From assembly GCA_030523805.1 (NCBI GenBank), contig JAUNHS010000021.1, positions 1 to 6,027 on the forward strand: DNA of 6,027 bases, read 5' to 3'. The notes beneath the pieces are model-generated. The model had not been told where the DNA came from. It did not search any database and saw only the letters and a program-made list of their open reading frames with translations. The position numbers and the translations under genes are program-made. Below are positions 1 to 5,960 of this stretch, piece after piece (the stretch's first letter is position 1; the number at the start of each line of letters is the position of its first letter). The DNA comes from Acinetobacter sp. (GTDB lineage Bacteria; Pseudomonadota; Gammaproteobacteria; Pseudomonadales; Moraxellaceae).

Positions 1-43
1 TTTGAATACCGATGGGAAATTTCTTTTTGTGAATTGCTGTCAT
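1..43 (-). CDS. Start of a probable AAA-ATPase-like / PD-(D/E)XK nuclease family protein (partial, runs off the left edge)
   Basis: Reading the minus strand from an ATG at 43-41 gives 14 codons, MTAIHKKKFPIGIQ, before the window ends with no stop. An AAGG motif sits about 8 bases upstream of the ATG. The stretch KKFPIGIQ resembles, from memory, the N-terminus of the widespread AAA-ATPase-like proteins with a C-terminal PD-(D/E)XK nuclease-like domain, which often begin with a K-(L/F)-P-I-G-I-Q-x-F motif followed by a tyrosine-rich segment and then the Walker A region. That family is of uncertain role and commonly multicopy. The gene would lie on the same strand as hsdS, starting about 150 bases downstream of its stop, where hsdM might have been expected. 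Only 14 residues are visible, so the family call is tentative. An accidental start is possible. Confidence 0.42.
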   Translation of the reverse strand, partial: MTAIHKKKFPIGIQ

Positions 44-97
44 TTAGCTTACCTTATTTGCCATAAATTAGAGCGAATACTCAACTTAAAATATATT

Positions 98-193
98 GTA
101 TCGTGAAAATGTTTTTTGTAGGGGCTTATTGCATAAGCCCTTGATTAAAAAATCAAAACAATAGGCGTATGCGATAAGCTTCTACGCTATAAC
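98..193 (+). repeat. MITE-like palindromic repeat, left copy (short form, 96 bases)
   Basis: This copy matches the element at 1719-1864 at both ends and in the same orientation. Positions 98-150 align without gaps to 1719-1771 (43 of 53 identical), and 163-193 align to 1834-1864 (24 of 31 identical). It contains a perfect hairpin, GGGCTTAT-TGC-ATAAGCCC, at 122-140. The two ends are imperfect inverted repeats of each other: the left begins GTATCGTG and the reverse complement of the right begins GTTATAGCG in this copy, GTTATCGTG in the other. The middle (151-162) is about 50 bases shorter than in the other copy. It carries no ORF, so any mobility would depend on a transposase elsewhere. Its right end abuts the stop codon of hsdS (194-196). 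The hairpin has no T-run on either strand, so it does not look like an intrinsic terminator. Confidence 0.72.
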
Positions 194-1702
194 TCACTCC
201 AACTCCGCCAACGCCTGCACTTTGGGCAATAATTCATCTAATTTTGCCACAATACGCTGTTGCTCGGCTAAAGGGGGTAGGGGGATAATTAAATTATTTA
301 CTTGATTAATATAAAAGCCTTTTTGAGCTGTCCCTGTGGATTGGCTTGCAAAAATATATTGACAATATGGCGACCACAATACATATTTTAAGAAATGGGA
401 ATGGATTGGCGTACTAATAATTGTTACGCTACGTTGGAATGTTAAATGATAATCTTCATTATAAACTAAGGCACTACCAATAGTTCCAACAGATGATAAT
501 AAAACATCATTTTTCTGTAATTGTGTTCTTTTATGAACTTTATCAAAATTTTCTTTAGATAAGTATCTAATTTTATGTAAATTAATGATTTTTTCTGTAC
601 CAATATTTGTTGAAGATGCCATAATATAAGGCGTTTCATTTAATTCGCCTTTCGGTGGATTGTGGTCGCCATCAGTAATTTTTGTACAAATATCCCCCAA
701 CCGTACCCACAGCCAATTCTCAGGAATAGCAAACGGCATTTCATCATCAGCAATTGGCGGTAGAGCCTTTTCTTTTTTGATGGTTTTATCAGCAATTAAG
801 CGTTGTTTTTCCGTTTGAATTTGCATAAACAACTCCGTCGCCGTGCCATCGTCCGCTGATTGCTCGGTGAGTTGCCCTTGAATTGCGGCTTGTAACAGTG
901 AAGCCTGCATTTGCTTAGGAAAAGCGTGCTGTAAAGCATTCAGCTCGGTTTCGCTTTCGCCTAGTGCGTCTATTTTAGGTAAGAGTTCATCTAATTTTGC
1001 CACAATACGCTGTTGCTCGGCTAGGGGTGGGAGTGGGATTAAAGCATTCTTTAATTTTTCATCATTAATTGCAGGATAAGCCACACCCTTTGCATTATCA
1101 TTATGATTAGCAAAATTATTAAAATAAGGGCTAATCAAAACTCTAAACAAATATTGATTTGTGATTTCATTTGATGTATTTAAAACCGCAAAGCCTGTGC
1201 TGACAATCGGTTCTGGCTCAATTTCTCTATCAATGATTGCAACATTTAACAAATAAGGTCTAACAGTTGAGTAAATAATATCCCCTTTTTTAACAATTTT
1301 TCTTGCCCGTGATGGTGCATTTTGAGATTGAATAATTTGCATTTCATCGCCAAGTTTTTGAATTTTATTATTAATAGATGAAATATCAATATAAGTAAAA
1401 TCGGAATTTGGTGTTTTTTGTCCCCAATTAAAAGTTAAATCCCCCAACCGTACCCACAGCCAATTCTCAGGAATAGCAAACGGCATTTCATCATCAGCAA
1501 TAGGCGGTAGGGCTTTTTCCTTTTTGATGGTTTTATCAGCAATTAGGCGTTGCTTTTCCGCTTGAATTTGCATAAACAACTCCGCTGCCGTGCCATCGTC
1601 CGCTGATTGCTCCGTCAGTTGCCCTTGTATCGCTGCTTGTAGCACCGACTTTTTCAGCTGATCGGCAAGGGTAAGCCCTGTGCGTTTTTTGATATTTGCC
1701 AT
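194..1702 (-). CDS. hsdS: Type I restriction-modification specificity subunit HsdS, two target recognition domains
   Basis: A 502-residue protein that selects the DNA target of a type I complex (HsdR2M2S1); each target recognition domain (TRD) reads one half of a split site and the conserved helices dock HsdM. Order: N-terminal helix (1-19); conserved region with QAAIQGQLT, EKQRLI, KKEKALPPI and WLWVRLGD (20-88); TRD1 (about 89-221); IPLPPLAEQQRIVAKLDELL (222-241) and linker helix (244-268); the conserved region again (269-337, almost identical); TRD2 (about 338-472); and IPLPPLAEQQRI again (473-484) to the C-terminus. The repeated N-terminal region recalls EcoEI/EcoAI-type (type IB) HsdS, though I recall those as longer. 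The ATG at 1702-1700 has only a weak purine stretch upstream (GATAGAG). It follows hsdR on the same strand but is separated by 203 bases. The protein stops about 18 residues after the IPLPPL block, short compared with the helix that follows the first copy. Confidence 0.95.
   Translation of the reverse strand: MANIKKRTGLTLADQLKKSVLQAAIQGQLTEQSADDGTAAELFMQIQAEKQRLIADKTIKKEKALPPIADDEMPFAIPENWLWVRLGDLTFNWGQKTPNSDFTYIDISSINNKIQKLGDEMQIIQSQNAPSRARKIVKKGDIIYSTVRPYLLNVAIIDREIEPEPIVSTGFAVLNTSNEITNQYLFRVLISPYFNNFANHNDNAKGVAYPAINDEKLKNALIPLPPLAEQQRIVAKLDELLPKIDALGESETELNALQHAFPKQMQASLLQAAIQGQLTEQSADDGTATELFMQIQTEKQRLIADKTIKKEKALPPIADDEMPFAIPENWLWVRLGDICTKITDGDHNPPKGELNETPYIMASSTNIGTEKIINLHKIRYLSKENFDKVHKRTQLQKNDVLLSSVGTIGSALVYNEDYHLTFQRSVTIISTPIHSHFLKYVLWSPYCQYIFASQSTGTAQKGFYINQVNNLIIPLPPLAEQQRIVAKLDELLPKVQALAELE
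233..270 (-). repeat. 38-base exact intragenic repeat in hsdS (C-terminal copy)
   Basis: Identical at every base to 986-1023, in the same orientation, offset 753 bases (251 codons). It encodes part of the LAEQQRIVAKLDEL segment that begins the conserved helix after each TRD. Because the offset is a multiple of three, recombination between the copies would keep the reading frame. Confidence 0.9.
287..691 (-). other. hsdS target recognition domain 2 (AT-rich coding segment)
   Basis: Codes for residues about 338-472 of HsdS, including ITDGDHNPPKGE and the VGTIGSALVY stretch, which look like typical HsdS TRD patterns. It does not resemble TRD1, so the two halves of the target should differ. It is strikingly AT-rich (positions 541-600 have 10 G/C of 60) compared with the flanking conserved repeat (841-900 have 34 of 60). 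The recognition sequence cannot be read from the protein. Confidence 0.7.
692..896 (-). repeat. 205-base intragenic repeat in hsdS (second conserved region)
   Basis: Aligns without gaps to 1439-1643 at an offset of 747 bases (249 codons), with about 15 differences that are mostly silent. The first 63 bases (692-754 against 1439-1501) are identical. It encodes the LLQAAIQGQLT...WLWVRLGD region (residues 269-337). Same orientation and in frame, so it is a substrate for deletion, duplication or gene conversion. Confidence 0.95.
986..1023 (-). repeat. 38-base exact intragenic repeat in hsdS (central copy)
   Basis: Partner of 233-270. It encodes the start of the conserved helix after TRD1 (around residues 227-239) and continues into a 25-residue linker, unlike the C-terminal copy, which soon ends at the stop codon. 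Confidence 0.9.
1040..1438 (-). other. hsdS target recognition domain 1
   Basis: Codes for residues about 89-221 of HsdS, between the two conserved blocks. Visible features are YIDISSINN, a KKGDIIYSTVRPY stretch typical of HsdS TRDs (the GDI-(I/L)-x-S-x-VRP pattern), and a GVAYPAIN element near the end. It differs from TRD2 in sequence, so a bipartite asymmetric target is expected. Confidence 0.7.
1439..1643 (-). repeat. 205-base intragenic repeat in hsdS (first conserved region)
   Basis: Partner of 692-896, about 93% identical. Encodes residues 20-88. The block nearest TRD1 (1439-1501) is the fully identical part; differences accumulate toward the N-terminal side, as expected if one end was recently homogenised by recombination. 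Confidence 0.95.
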
Positions 1703-1718
1703 GCGTTTTTACTCTATC

Positions 1719-1864
1719 GTATCGTGAAAATAGGTTTTGTAGGGGAGAATTGTATTCGCTCTTGATTAAAACATCAGCCAAGTATAGCTACTCTTGCGAG
1801 CAGGAAAAACCATGTTTTGCTATGCTGCTCTCAGGGCGTATGTGATACGCCCCTACACGATAAC
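1719..1864 (+). repeat. MITE-like palindromic repeat, right copy (long form, 146 bases)
   Basis: Full-length relative of 98-193, same orientation. The left part (1719-1771) starts GTATCGTGAAAAT and carries a degenerate hairpin at about 1742-1762. The right part (1834-1864) holds GGGCGTAT-GTG-ATACGCCC at 1834-1852, a near-perfect hairpin. The reverse complement of the right end, GTTATCGTGTAGGGG, mirrors the left end apart from a 12-base insertion in the latter, so the ends are imperfect terminal inverted repeats. The extra middle (1772-1833) contains a GAGCAG/CTGCTC pair (1798-1803 and 1825-1830). The element fills most of the hsdR-hsdS gap, beginning 16 bases upstream of the hsdS start and ending 41 bases after hsdR. 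No ORF of its own. Confidence 0.75.
1781..1809 (-). promoter_or_regulatory. Possible weak promoter for hsdS inside the repeat element
   Basis: On the minus strand a TATACT (1786-1781, five of six matches to the -10 consensus) lies about 80 bases upstream of the hsdS start. The hexamer 17 bases further up (TTTTTC) is a poor -35. It is offered only because hsdS is detached from hsdR by the element and may need its own transcription start; readthrough from the hsdR promoter is equally possible. Confidence 0.2.
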
Positions 1865-1905
1865 ATCATACATTCATCATGATATTGATAAGACTGGGTT
1901 TTACA

Positions 1906-4266
1906 TCACGAAGCCGTCTGGTACAGCTCATTCTGTAAAGCTCGGGTTGTGTTGAAAAATTGTACTTTACCACCAAAAGCCTTAACAATTTGCATAGGCG
2001 AGCCGAATTGCTCAAAGTCAGACGTTTTTAAAATTTCCGTTGTTTCTAGTGAGAATAGCCCATCGTTTTGGTACTTTTCAAGCAATAAATCAAGCACTTG
2101 CTGACAAATACCGCTGTACTGGTGCAAATAGCCACGCTTTTTGACATTGTTCGCACGTTCACTGCGTGTCAGCGGTGGGCAATCATAGGCAATATGCGTA
2201 ATCAAGTCAAATGCATCTAAATCCGCACGCCCAACTAACCGTTCAAGCAAGGCTAAATCTACACCTTTTTCTGCTAAAGCGTCCATAATCGCTTGCTTTT
2301 TCTCCACTGCAAACCACGTTTGGATAAAACGATCCAGCGTGCCGTATTGCTCATGGATATTTTGAATTGTGTAATCTTTAATGCTCTGCGTACTCAATGT
2401 ACCGTCAAGCGTGTAGATTTTAACAATTTCTTTCTCAATCTCAACCGTTACACCATCTACGATAATCTTTTGGCGTGGCGGTGGTGGTGGCTCTGGCGGA
2501 GAAGTTGGTGGATCGCTAATTATTCCACCGCTTGGTGGCTCAGTCGGTGGTGCTTCGCCTGTCGGCTCTTCTGTTGGCTCTTCTTCAGGTGGTATGCCGA
2601 GTGGCCCTTCATAAATAACCACAGGTTCGCCATCAAAATCTTTATCTTCAAATAAACGTGTCGCCCCACGAAAATCCATGATCGTGAAGTTCATTTTATT
2701 GTGCTCTTCGTCCACACGTGTACCACGTCCGATAATTTGCTTAAACTCGGTCATAGAGTTGATGTTGCTATCTAGCACAATCAGTTTACACGTTTTACAA
2801 TCTACACCTGTGGTGAGTAGTTTAGATGTGGTGGCAATGGTCGGATACTTTTCTCTCGGATCAATAAAATTTTCTAGTTGGGCTTTGCCTTCGTCATTAT
2901 CGCCTGTGATTTGCATGACATAGCGGTTGTCTTGGCGAATTAGGTCGCTATTTTCATTGACTAAGGCTTGACGCATACGCCCTGCATGGTCAATATCTAC
3001 ACAAAATACAATGGTTTTGGCGTAACGGTCATGCTGTGTAAGCCATTGCGTAATGCGTTTGGCGACCATTTTTTCACGCTCGGTCAGTACAATGGTGCGG
3101 TCGTAGTCTTTGTTGGTATAAGTACGATCTTCAAGTTCATTGCCATCTCGGTCGGTTGTGCCTGTTGGTGGTGTCCATTCGTCCTTATCCGTCGTTAGGC
3201 GGATCACACTATACGGTGCTAAAAAGCCATCTTGAATACCTTGCTTTAAACTGTACGTATAAATCGGCTCGCCAAAATAAGTGATATTACTGGTATCTTT
3301 GGTTTCTTTAGGTGTCGCAGTAAGTCCAAGTTGGATTGCTGTGTGGAAATAGTCTAAAATCTTACGCCAACGTGAATCATATTTGGCACTACCACGATGG
3401 CATTCATCAACCACGATTAAATCAAAAAAATCAGGCGAAAAGGCTTTGTAAGGCTCATTGCGATCATCTTCACCCGTTAATTGTTGGTATAAACTCATGT
3501 AAATTTCATAAGCAGAGTCTAGTTTACTACCTTTTACTTTGGTAATGACTTTGCTAAAAGGGGAGAAATCCTTGCTGATGGTTTGGTCAATGAGAATATT
3601 ACGGTCAGCGAGATACAGAATTTTTTTCACTTGCCCAGCTTCACGCAATCGCCACATAATTTGAAAAGCGGTATAGGTTTTGCCTGTACCTGTTGCCATC
3701 ACTAGTAAAATGCGTTTATCGCCACGAGCAACTGCTTGTACAGTACGGTCAATGGCAATGCGTTGATAATAGCGTGGCGTATTACCATCAATTTTATAAT
3801 GATAAGGTTGGCTGAGTGCGTGAATTTCATCCTCACTCATTTGACTTTGTGTAATATAACGTTGCCATAGTGCTTCAGGCGTAGGGAAATTGTCCATGCG
3901 GAGTTCACGCTCTTGCCCTGTTATACGGTCATGTTCAATAAAGCCAGCTCCGTTGGTGGCATACACAAAAGGTACATCAAGCATCGTGGCATAATTTAAG
4001 GCTTGCTGTATGCCATTGCGTATATTTTTACCGCTGTGCTTGGCTTCAATAATCGCTAGTGGTGTATGGCCATTGTTTGTAGTTAATAAATAATCGGCAA
4101 ATTTTGATGCTGCACGGCGTGTTTTTCCATCTTGCACCATGATTTGACCGTCGGTAATTTTATATTCACGGTGAATGTGAGCATCTGCCCAACCTTTTTG
4201 TTTTAATACGGGGTCAATCAAGGCAAGGCGAGTGCGTTGTTCAGGTTGCTGCTTATGATGAGACAT
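1906..4266 (-). CDS. hsdR: Type I restriction endonuclease subunit HsdR, EcoEI/EcoAI-like
   Basis: A 786-residue motor and nuclease subunit: it translocates DNA with ATP and cuts unmodified DNA far from the site bound by HsdS/HsdM. Order: PD-(D/E)XK nuclease domain (about 10-115) with ADYLL (D58) and IIEAK (E74, K76); helicase domain 1 with YYQRIAI (166-172), Walker A ATGTGKT (191-197), DECH (287-290) and LTATP (315-319); helicase domain 2 with TIVFC (418-422), TTGVDCK (485-491) and QIIGRGTR (510-517); a Pro/Glu-rich linker (about 559-597); and a C-terminal domain (about 600-786) fitting the EcoEI R C-terminal family. Size (~800 residues) and the DECH box match type IB HsdR rather than the longer EcoKI or EcoR124I types. 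All catalytic motifs are intact. The ATG at 4266-4264 is chosen because AAGGAG (4278-4273) lies six bases upstream; an in-frame TTG at 4293 would bury that site. It has its own promoter and no hsdM beside it. Confidence 0.96.
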   Translation of the reverse strand: MSHHKQQPEQRTRLALIDPVLKQKGWADAHIHREYKITDGQIMVQDGKTRRAASKFADYLLTTNNGHTPLAIIEAKHSGKNIRNGIQQALNYATMLDVPFVYATNGAGFIEHDRITGQERELRMDNFPTPEALWQRYITQSQMSEDEIHALSQPYHYKIDGNTPRYYQRIAIDRTVQAVARGDKRILLVMATGTGKTYTAFQIMWRLREAGQVKKILYLADRNILIDQTISKDFSPFSKVITKVKGSKLDSAYEIYMSLYQQLTGEDDRNEPYKAFSPDFFDLIVVDECHRGSAKYDSRWRKILDYFHTAIQLGLTATPKETKDTSNITYFGEPIYTYSLKQGIQDGFLAPYSVIRLTTDKDEWTPPTGTTDRDGNELEDRTYTNKDYDRTIVLTEREKMVAKRITQWLTQHDRYAKTIVFCVDIDHAGRMRQALVNENSDLIRQDNRYVMQITGDNDEGKAQLENFIDPREKYPTIATTSKLLTTGVDCKTCKLIVLDSNINSMTEFKQIIGRGTRVDEEHNKMNFTIMDFRGATRLFEDKDFDGEPVVIYEGPLGIPPEEEPTEEPTGEAPPTEPPSGGIISDPPTSPPEPPPPPRQKIIVDGVTVEIEKEIVKIYTLDGTLSTQSIKDYTIQNIHEQYGTLDRFIQTWFAVEKKQAIMDALAEKGVDLALLERLVGRADLDAFDLITHIAYDCPPLTRSERANNVKKRGYLHQYSGICQQVLDLLLEKYQNDGLFSLETTEILKTSDFEQFGSPMQIVKAFGGKVQFFNTTRALQNELYQTAS

Positions 4267-4272
4267 ACAAAG

Positions 4273-4278
4273 CTCCTT
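4273..4278 (-). promoter_or_regulatory. Ribosome binding site deciding the hsdR start
   Basis: AAGGAG on the minus strand, six bases before the ATG at 4266-4264. It supports the internal ATG over the upstream in-frame TTG at 4293-4291, which would add nine residues and place this motif inside the coding region. Confidence 0.85.
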
Positions 4279-4301
4279 ATTGTAATTATGCAAATAAAAT
4301 C

Positions 4302-4329
4302 ATTATAACAGCTTATCCGTCATTGATAA
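4302..4329 (-). promoter_or_regulatory. Probable sigma-70 promoter of hsdR
   Basis: On the minus strand TTATCA (4329-4324, four of six to the -35 consensus) is followed after 16 bases by a perfect TATAAT (4307-4302). Transcription would start near 4295, giving a leader of about 30 bases that contains the AAGGAG site. It lies just after the putP terminator, so hsdR is probably an independent unit. No clear operator is visible. Confidence 0.7.
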
Positions 4330-4342
4330 ATTCTTTCGTTAA

Positions 4343-4378
4343 AAAATAAGGCCTAATCAGAAGATTAAGCCTTATTTT
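4343..4378 (-). terminator. Intrinsic terminator after putP
   Basis: Inverted repeat of 16-base arms (4343-4358 and 4363-4378) with a single mismatch and a 4-base loop. On the minus strand the GGCCTTATTTTTT 3' arm ends in a run of six T (4346-4341). It sits 52 bases after the putP stop codon. The opposite strand also has a short T-run (4375-4378), but no plus-strand gene is present to use it. Confidence 0.85.
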
Positions 4379-4400
4379 GATGTGAGATACAAACGCTATC

Positions 4401-4442
4401 AAACGTCATCAAATCATCAGATTTGCATCATTATTGACGTTT
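4401..4442. repeat. Nested inverted repeats at the 3' end of putP
   Basis: An outer perfect pair AAACGTCA / TGACGTTT (4401-4408 and 4435-4442) encloses a small perfect hairpin CAAATC-ATCA-GATTTG (4410-4425). The outer right arm overlaps the last codons and stop of putP. In the putP transcript this would form a structure just ahead of the terminator, perhaps affecting mRNA 3' stability; the function is inference. Confidence 0.4.
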
Positions 4443-5942
4443 ATAATCTGCATCTGCTTGGTCAAATTTATCCAACACATCTTGATGTGGTGTAGGCGTG
4501 ATTAAAGAAACCACAATAATCGCCACAGTTGCAGAAATAAATGCTGGGATCATTTCATACACATCAGCCAAGCTAGAGCCAGCCATTGCACTATCCCAAT
4601 ATTTCACAATCAATGCACCGATAATCATACCTGCCAATGCACCTGCACCAGTCATACGACGCCAGAATAATGACAATACAACCACAGGACCAAAAGCACT
4701 ACCAAAGCCAGCCCAAGCATTAGAAACTAAAGCCAATACTTTACTTTCAGGGTCTTGAGCAATGAAGATGGCAACGACAGCGACAGCCAATACCATGAAA
4801 CGACCGAGCCAAATTAACTCTTGATCGCCTGCATTTTTACGGAATAAGCCTTTGTACAAATCTTCAGTAATCGCTGTTGCACTAATCAATAATTGACAGC
4901 TGAGCGTACTCATTACAGCAGCGATAATTGCCGCCAATAGCAAACCACCAACCCAAGGGTTGAATAATGCTTTGGTCATTTCAATAAAGACTTGTTCAGA
5001 GTCTTTGCTGACAATCCCAGCTAATTCAGGGTGAGCGTGGAAATATGGAATACCAAAATAACCCACAGCAACAGCACCAGCCAAGCAGATAATCATCCAA
5101 GTAATACTAATACGACGTGCTTTGTGCAATGATTGTACCGAATCTGCCGCCATAAAGCGAGTAACGATATGTGGCTGACCACAGTAGCCCAAGCCCCAAG
5201 CCATTAAACTTAATAAGCCAATGGTAGTTGTGCCTTCAGGGAACATATCTGTATAGCTCTTACTTGCCAATTCGCCCGCTTGCATCACTGCCATTTGCAT
5301 TTCATCAAAGCCACCTAATTGGAACAAGACAAAAATAGGGGCTAGGGTTAAAGCAAACATCATCAGGGTTGCTTGTACAGTATCTGTCCAGCTCACTGCC
5401 AAGAAACCACCCAAGAAGGTATAAATAATCGTCGCCAATGCACCATACCAAAGTGCAGTTTCGTATGGAATGCCGAATAAGTTTTCAAATAAACGACCAC
5501 CAGCCACAACACCTGATGCACAATACACGGTAAAGAATAATAAAATGATGAATGCAGGCACGATTTTGAGTGCGACATTCGTCCCACCAAAACGATGATA
5601 GAAATAATCAGGCAAAGTTAAAGCATTATTGGCATATTCAGTATGCACACGCAAACGCCCAGCCACAAATAACCAGTTTAAATATGCACCAATGGTCAAA
5701 CCAATCGCAATCCATGACTCAACCAGACCTGTCGCATAAACTGCCCCTGGTAAGCCCATCAGCAACCAACCAGACATATCAGACGCACCAGCAGACATTG
5801 CTGTTACAAAGCTACCCAAACGGCGACCGCCCAATACATAATCGGCTGAGCTTTTGGTACTTCTATAAGCGATAATACCAATGCCCAACATCACTAAAAT
5901 ATACACCGCAAACATAATTACGGTAGGATTTGAAAAACTCAT
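4431..5942 (-). CDS. putP: Sodium/proline symporter PutP
   Basis: A 503-residue inner-membrane carrier of the solute:sodium symporter family that imports L-proline with Na+ for use as a nutrient or osmoprotectant. Length is essentially that of E. coli PutP (502). About 13 hydrophobic segments can be placed (near 6-26, 43-66, 73-95, 125-145, 162-182, 190-210, 236-255, 275-298, 325-345, 374-395, 402-425, 430-447, 461-481). Residues tied to Na+ and proline binding in the E. coli protein are present: SAGASDMSGW with D55 and S57, W249 in MAWGLGYCGQPH, and S345-T346 in MSTLSCQLL, equivalent to E. coli S340/T341. The tail (481-503) is hydrophilic and cytoplasmic. The ATG at 5942-5940 has AGGAGA (5953-5948) five bases upstream. 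It is monocistronic here, closed by the terminator at 4343-4378; no putA is in view. A related SSS carrier for another substrate is less likely given these motifs. Confidence 0.95.
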   Translation of the reverse strand: MSFSNPTVIMFAVYILVMLGIGIIAYRSTKSSADYVLGGRRLGSFVTAMSAGASDMSGWLLMGLPGAVYATGLVESWIAIGLTIGAYLNWLFVAGRLRVHTEYANNALTLPDYFYHRFGGTNVALKIVPAFIILLFFTVYCASGVVAGGRLFENLFGIPYETALWYGALATIIYTFLGGFLAVSWTDTVQATLMMFALTLAPIFVLFQLGGFDEMQMAVMQAGELASKSYTDMFPEGTTTIGLLSLMAWGLGYCGQPHIVTRFMAADSVQSLHKARRISITWMIICLAGAVAVGYFGIPYFHAHPELAGIVSKDSEQVFIEMTKALFNPWVGGLLLAAIIAAVMSTLSCQLLISATAITEDLYKGLFRKNAGDQELIWLGRFMVLAVAVVAIFIAQDPESKVLALVSNAWAGFGSAFGPVVVLSLFWRRMTGAGALAGMIIGALIVKYWDSAMAGSSLADVYEMIPAFISATVAIIVVSLITPTPHQDVLDKFDQADADYKRQ

Positions 5943-5960
5943 AGGTTTCTCCTATGTTTA

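Noticed and set aside
70..80. GAGCGAATAC matching the reverse complement of part of the right repeat element, perhaps a third fragment
   Set aside because: Only about 10 bases match and the flanks diverge, so chance cannot be excluded.
122..140. Perfect hairpin in the left repeat copy as a terminator for hsdS
   Set aside because: No run of T follows it on either strand; better explained as part of the palindromic repeat.
1536..1781. Minus-strand 81-codon frame overlapping the hsdS start
   Set aside because: Lies in another frame over the hsdS 5' end and the repeat element; composition is that of a shadow frame.
1912..1920. GCCGTCTG resembling the Neisseria DNA uptake sequence
   Set aside because: Single partial match within hsdR codons; the following bases do not continue the uptake word and no inverted partner is present.
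2293..3545. Several plus-strand frames antisense to hsdR
   Set aside because: No ribosome binding sites or family resemblance; tryptophan- and cysteine-rich peptides (for example opposite the proline-rich linker) are typical of antisense readings.
4267..4293. Longer hsdR reading frame starting at a TTG at 4293-4291
   Set aside because: It would add nine residues and swallow the AAGGAG site that is ideally spaced for the ATG at 4266.
4498..5875. Frames of 65-101 codons inside putP (two on the plus strand, one on the minus strand)
   Set aside because: Wholly inside a well-supported membrane protein gene, without recognisable features of their own.
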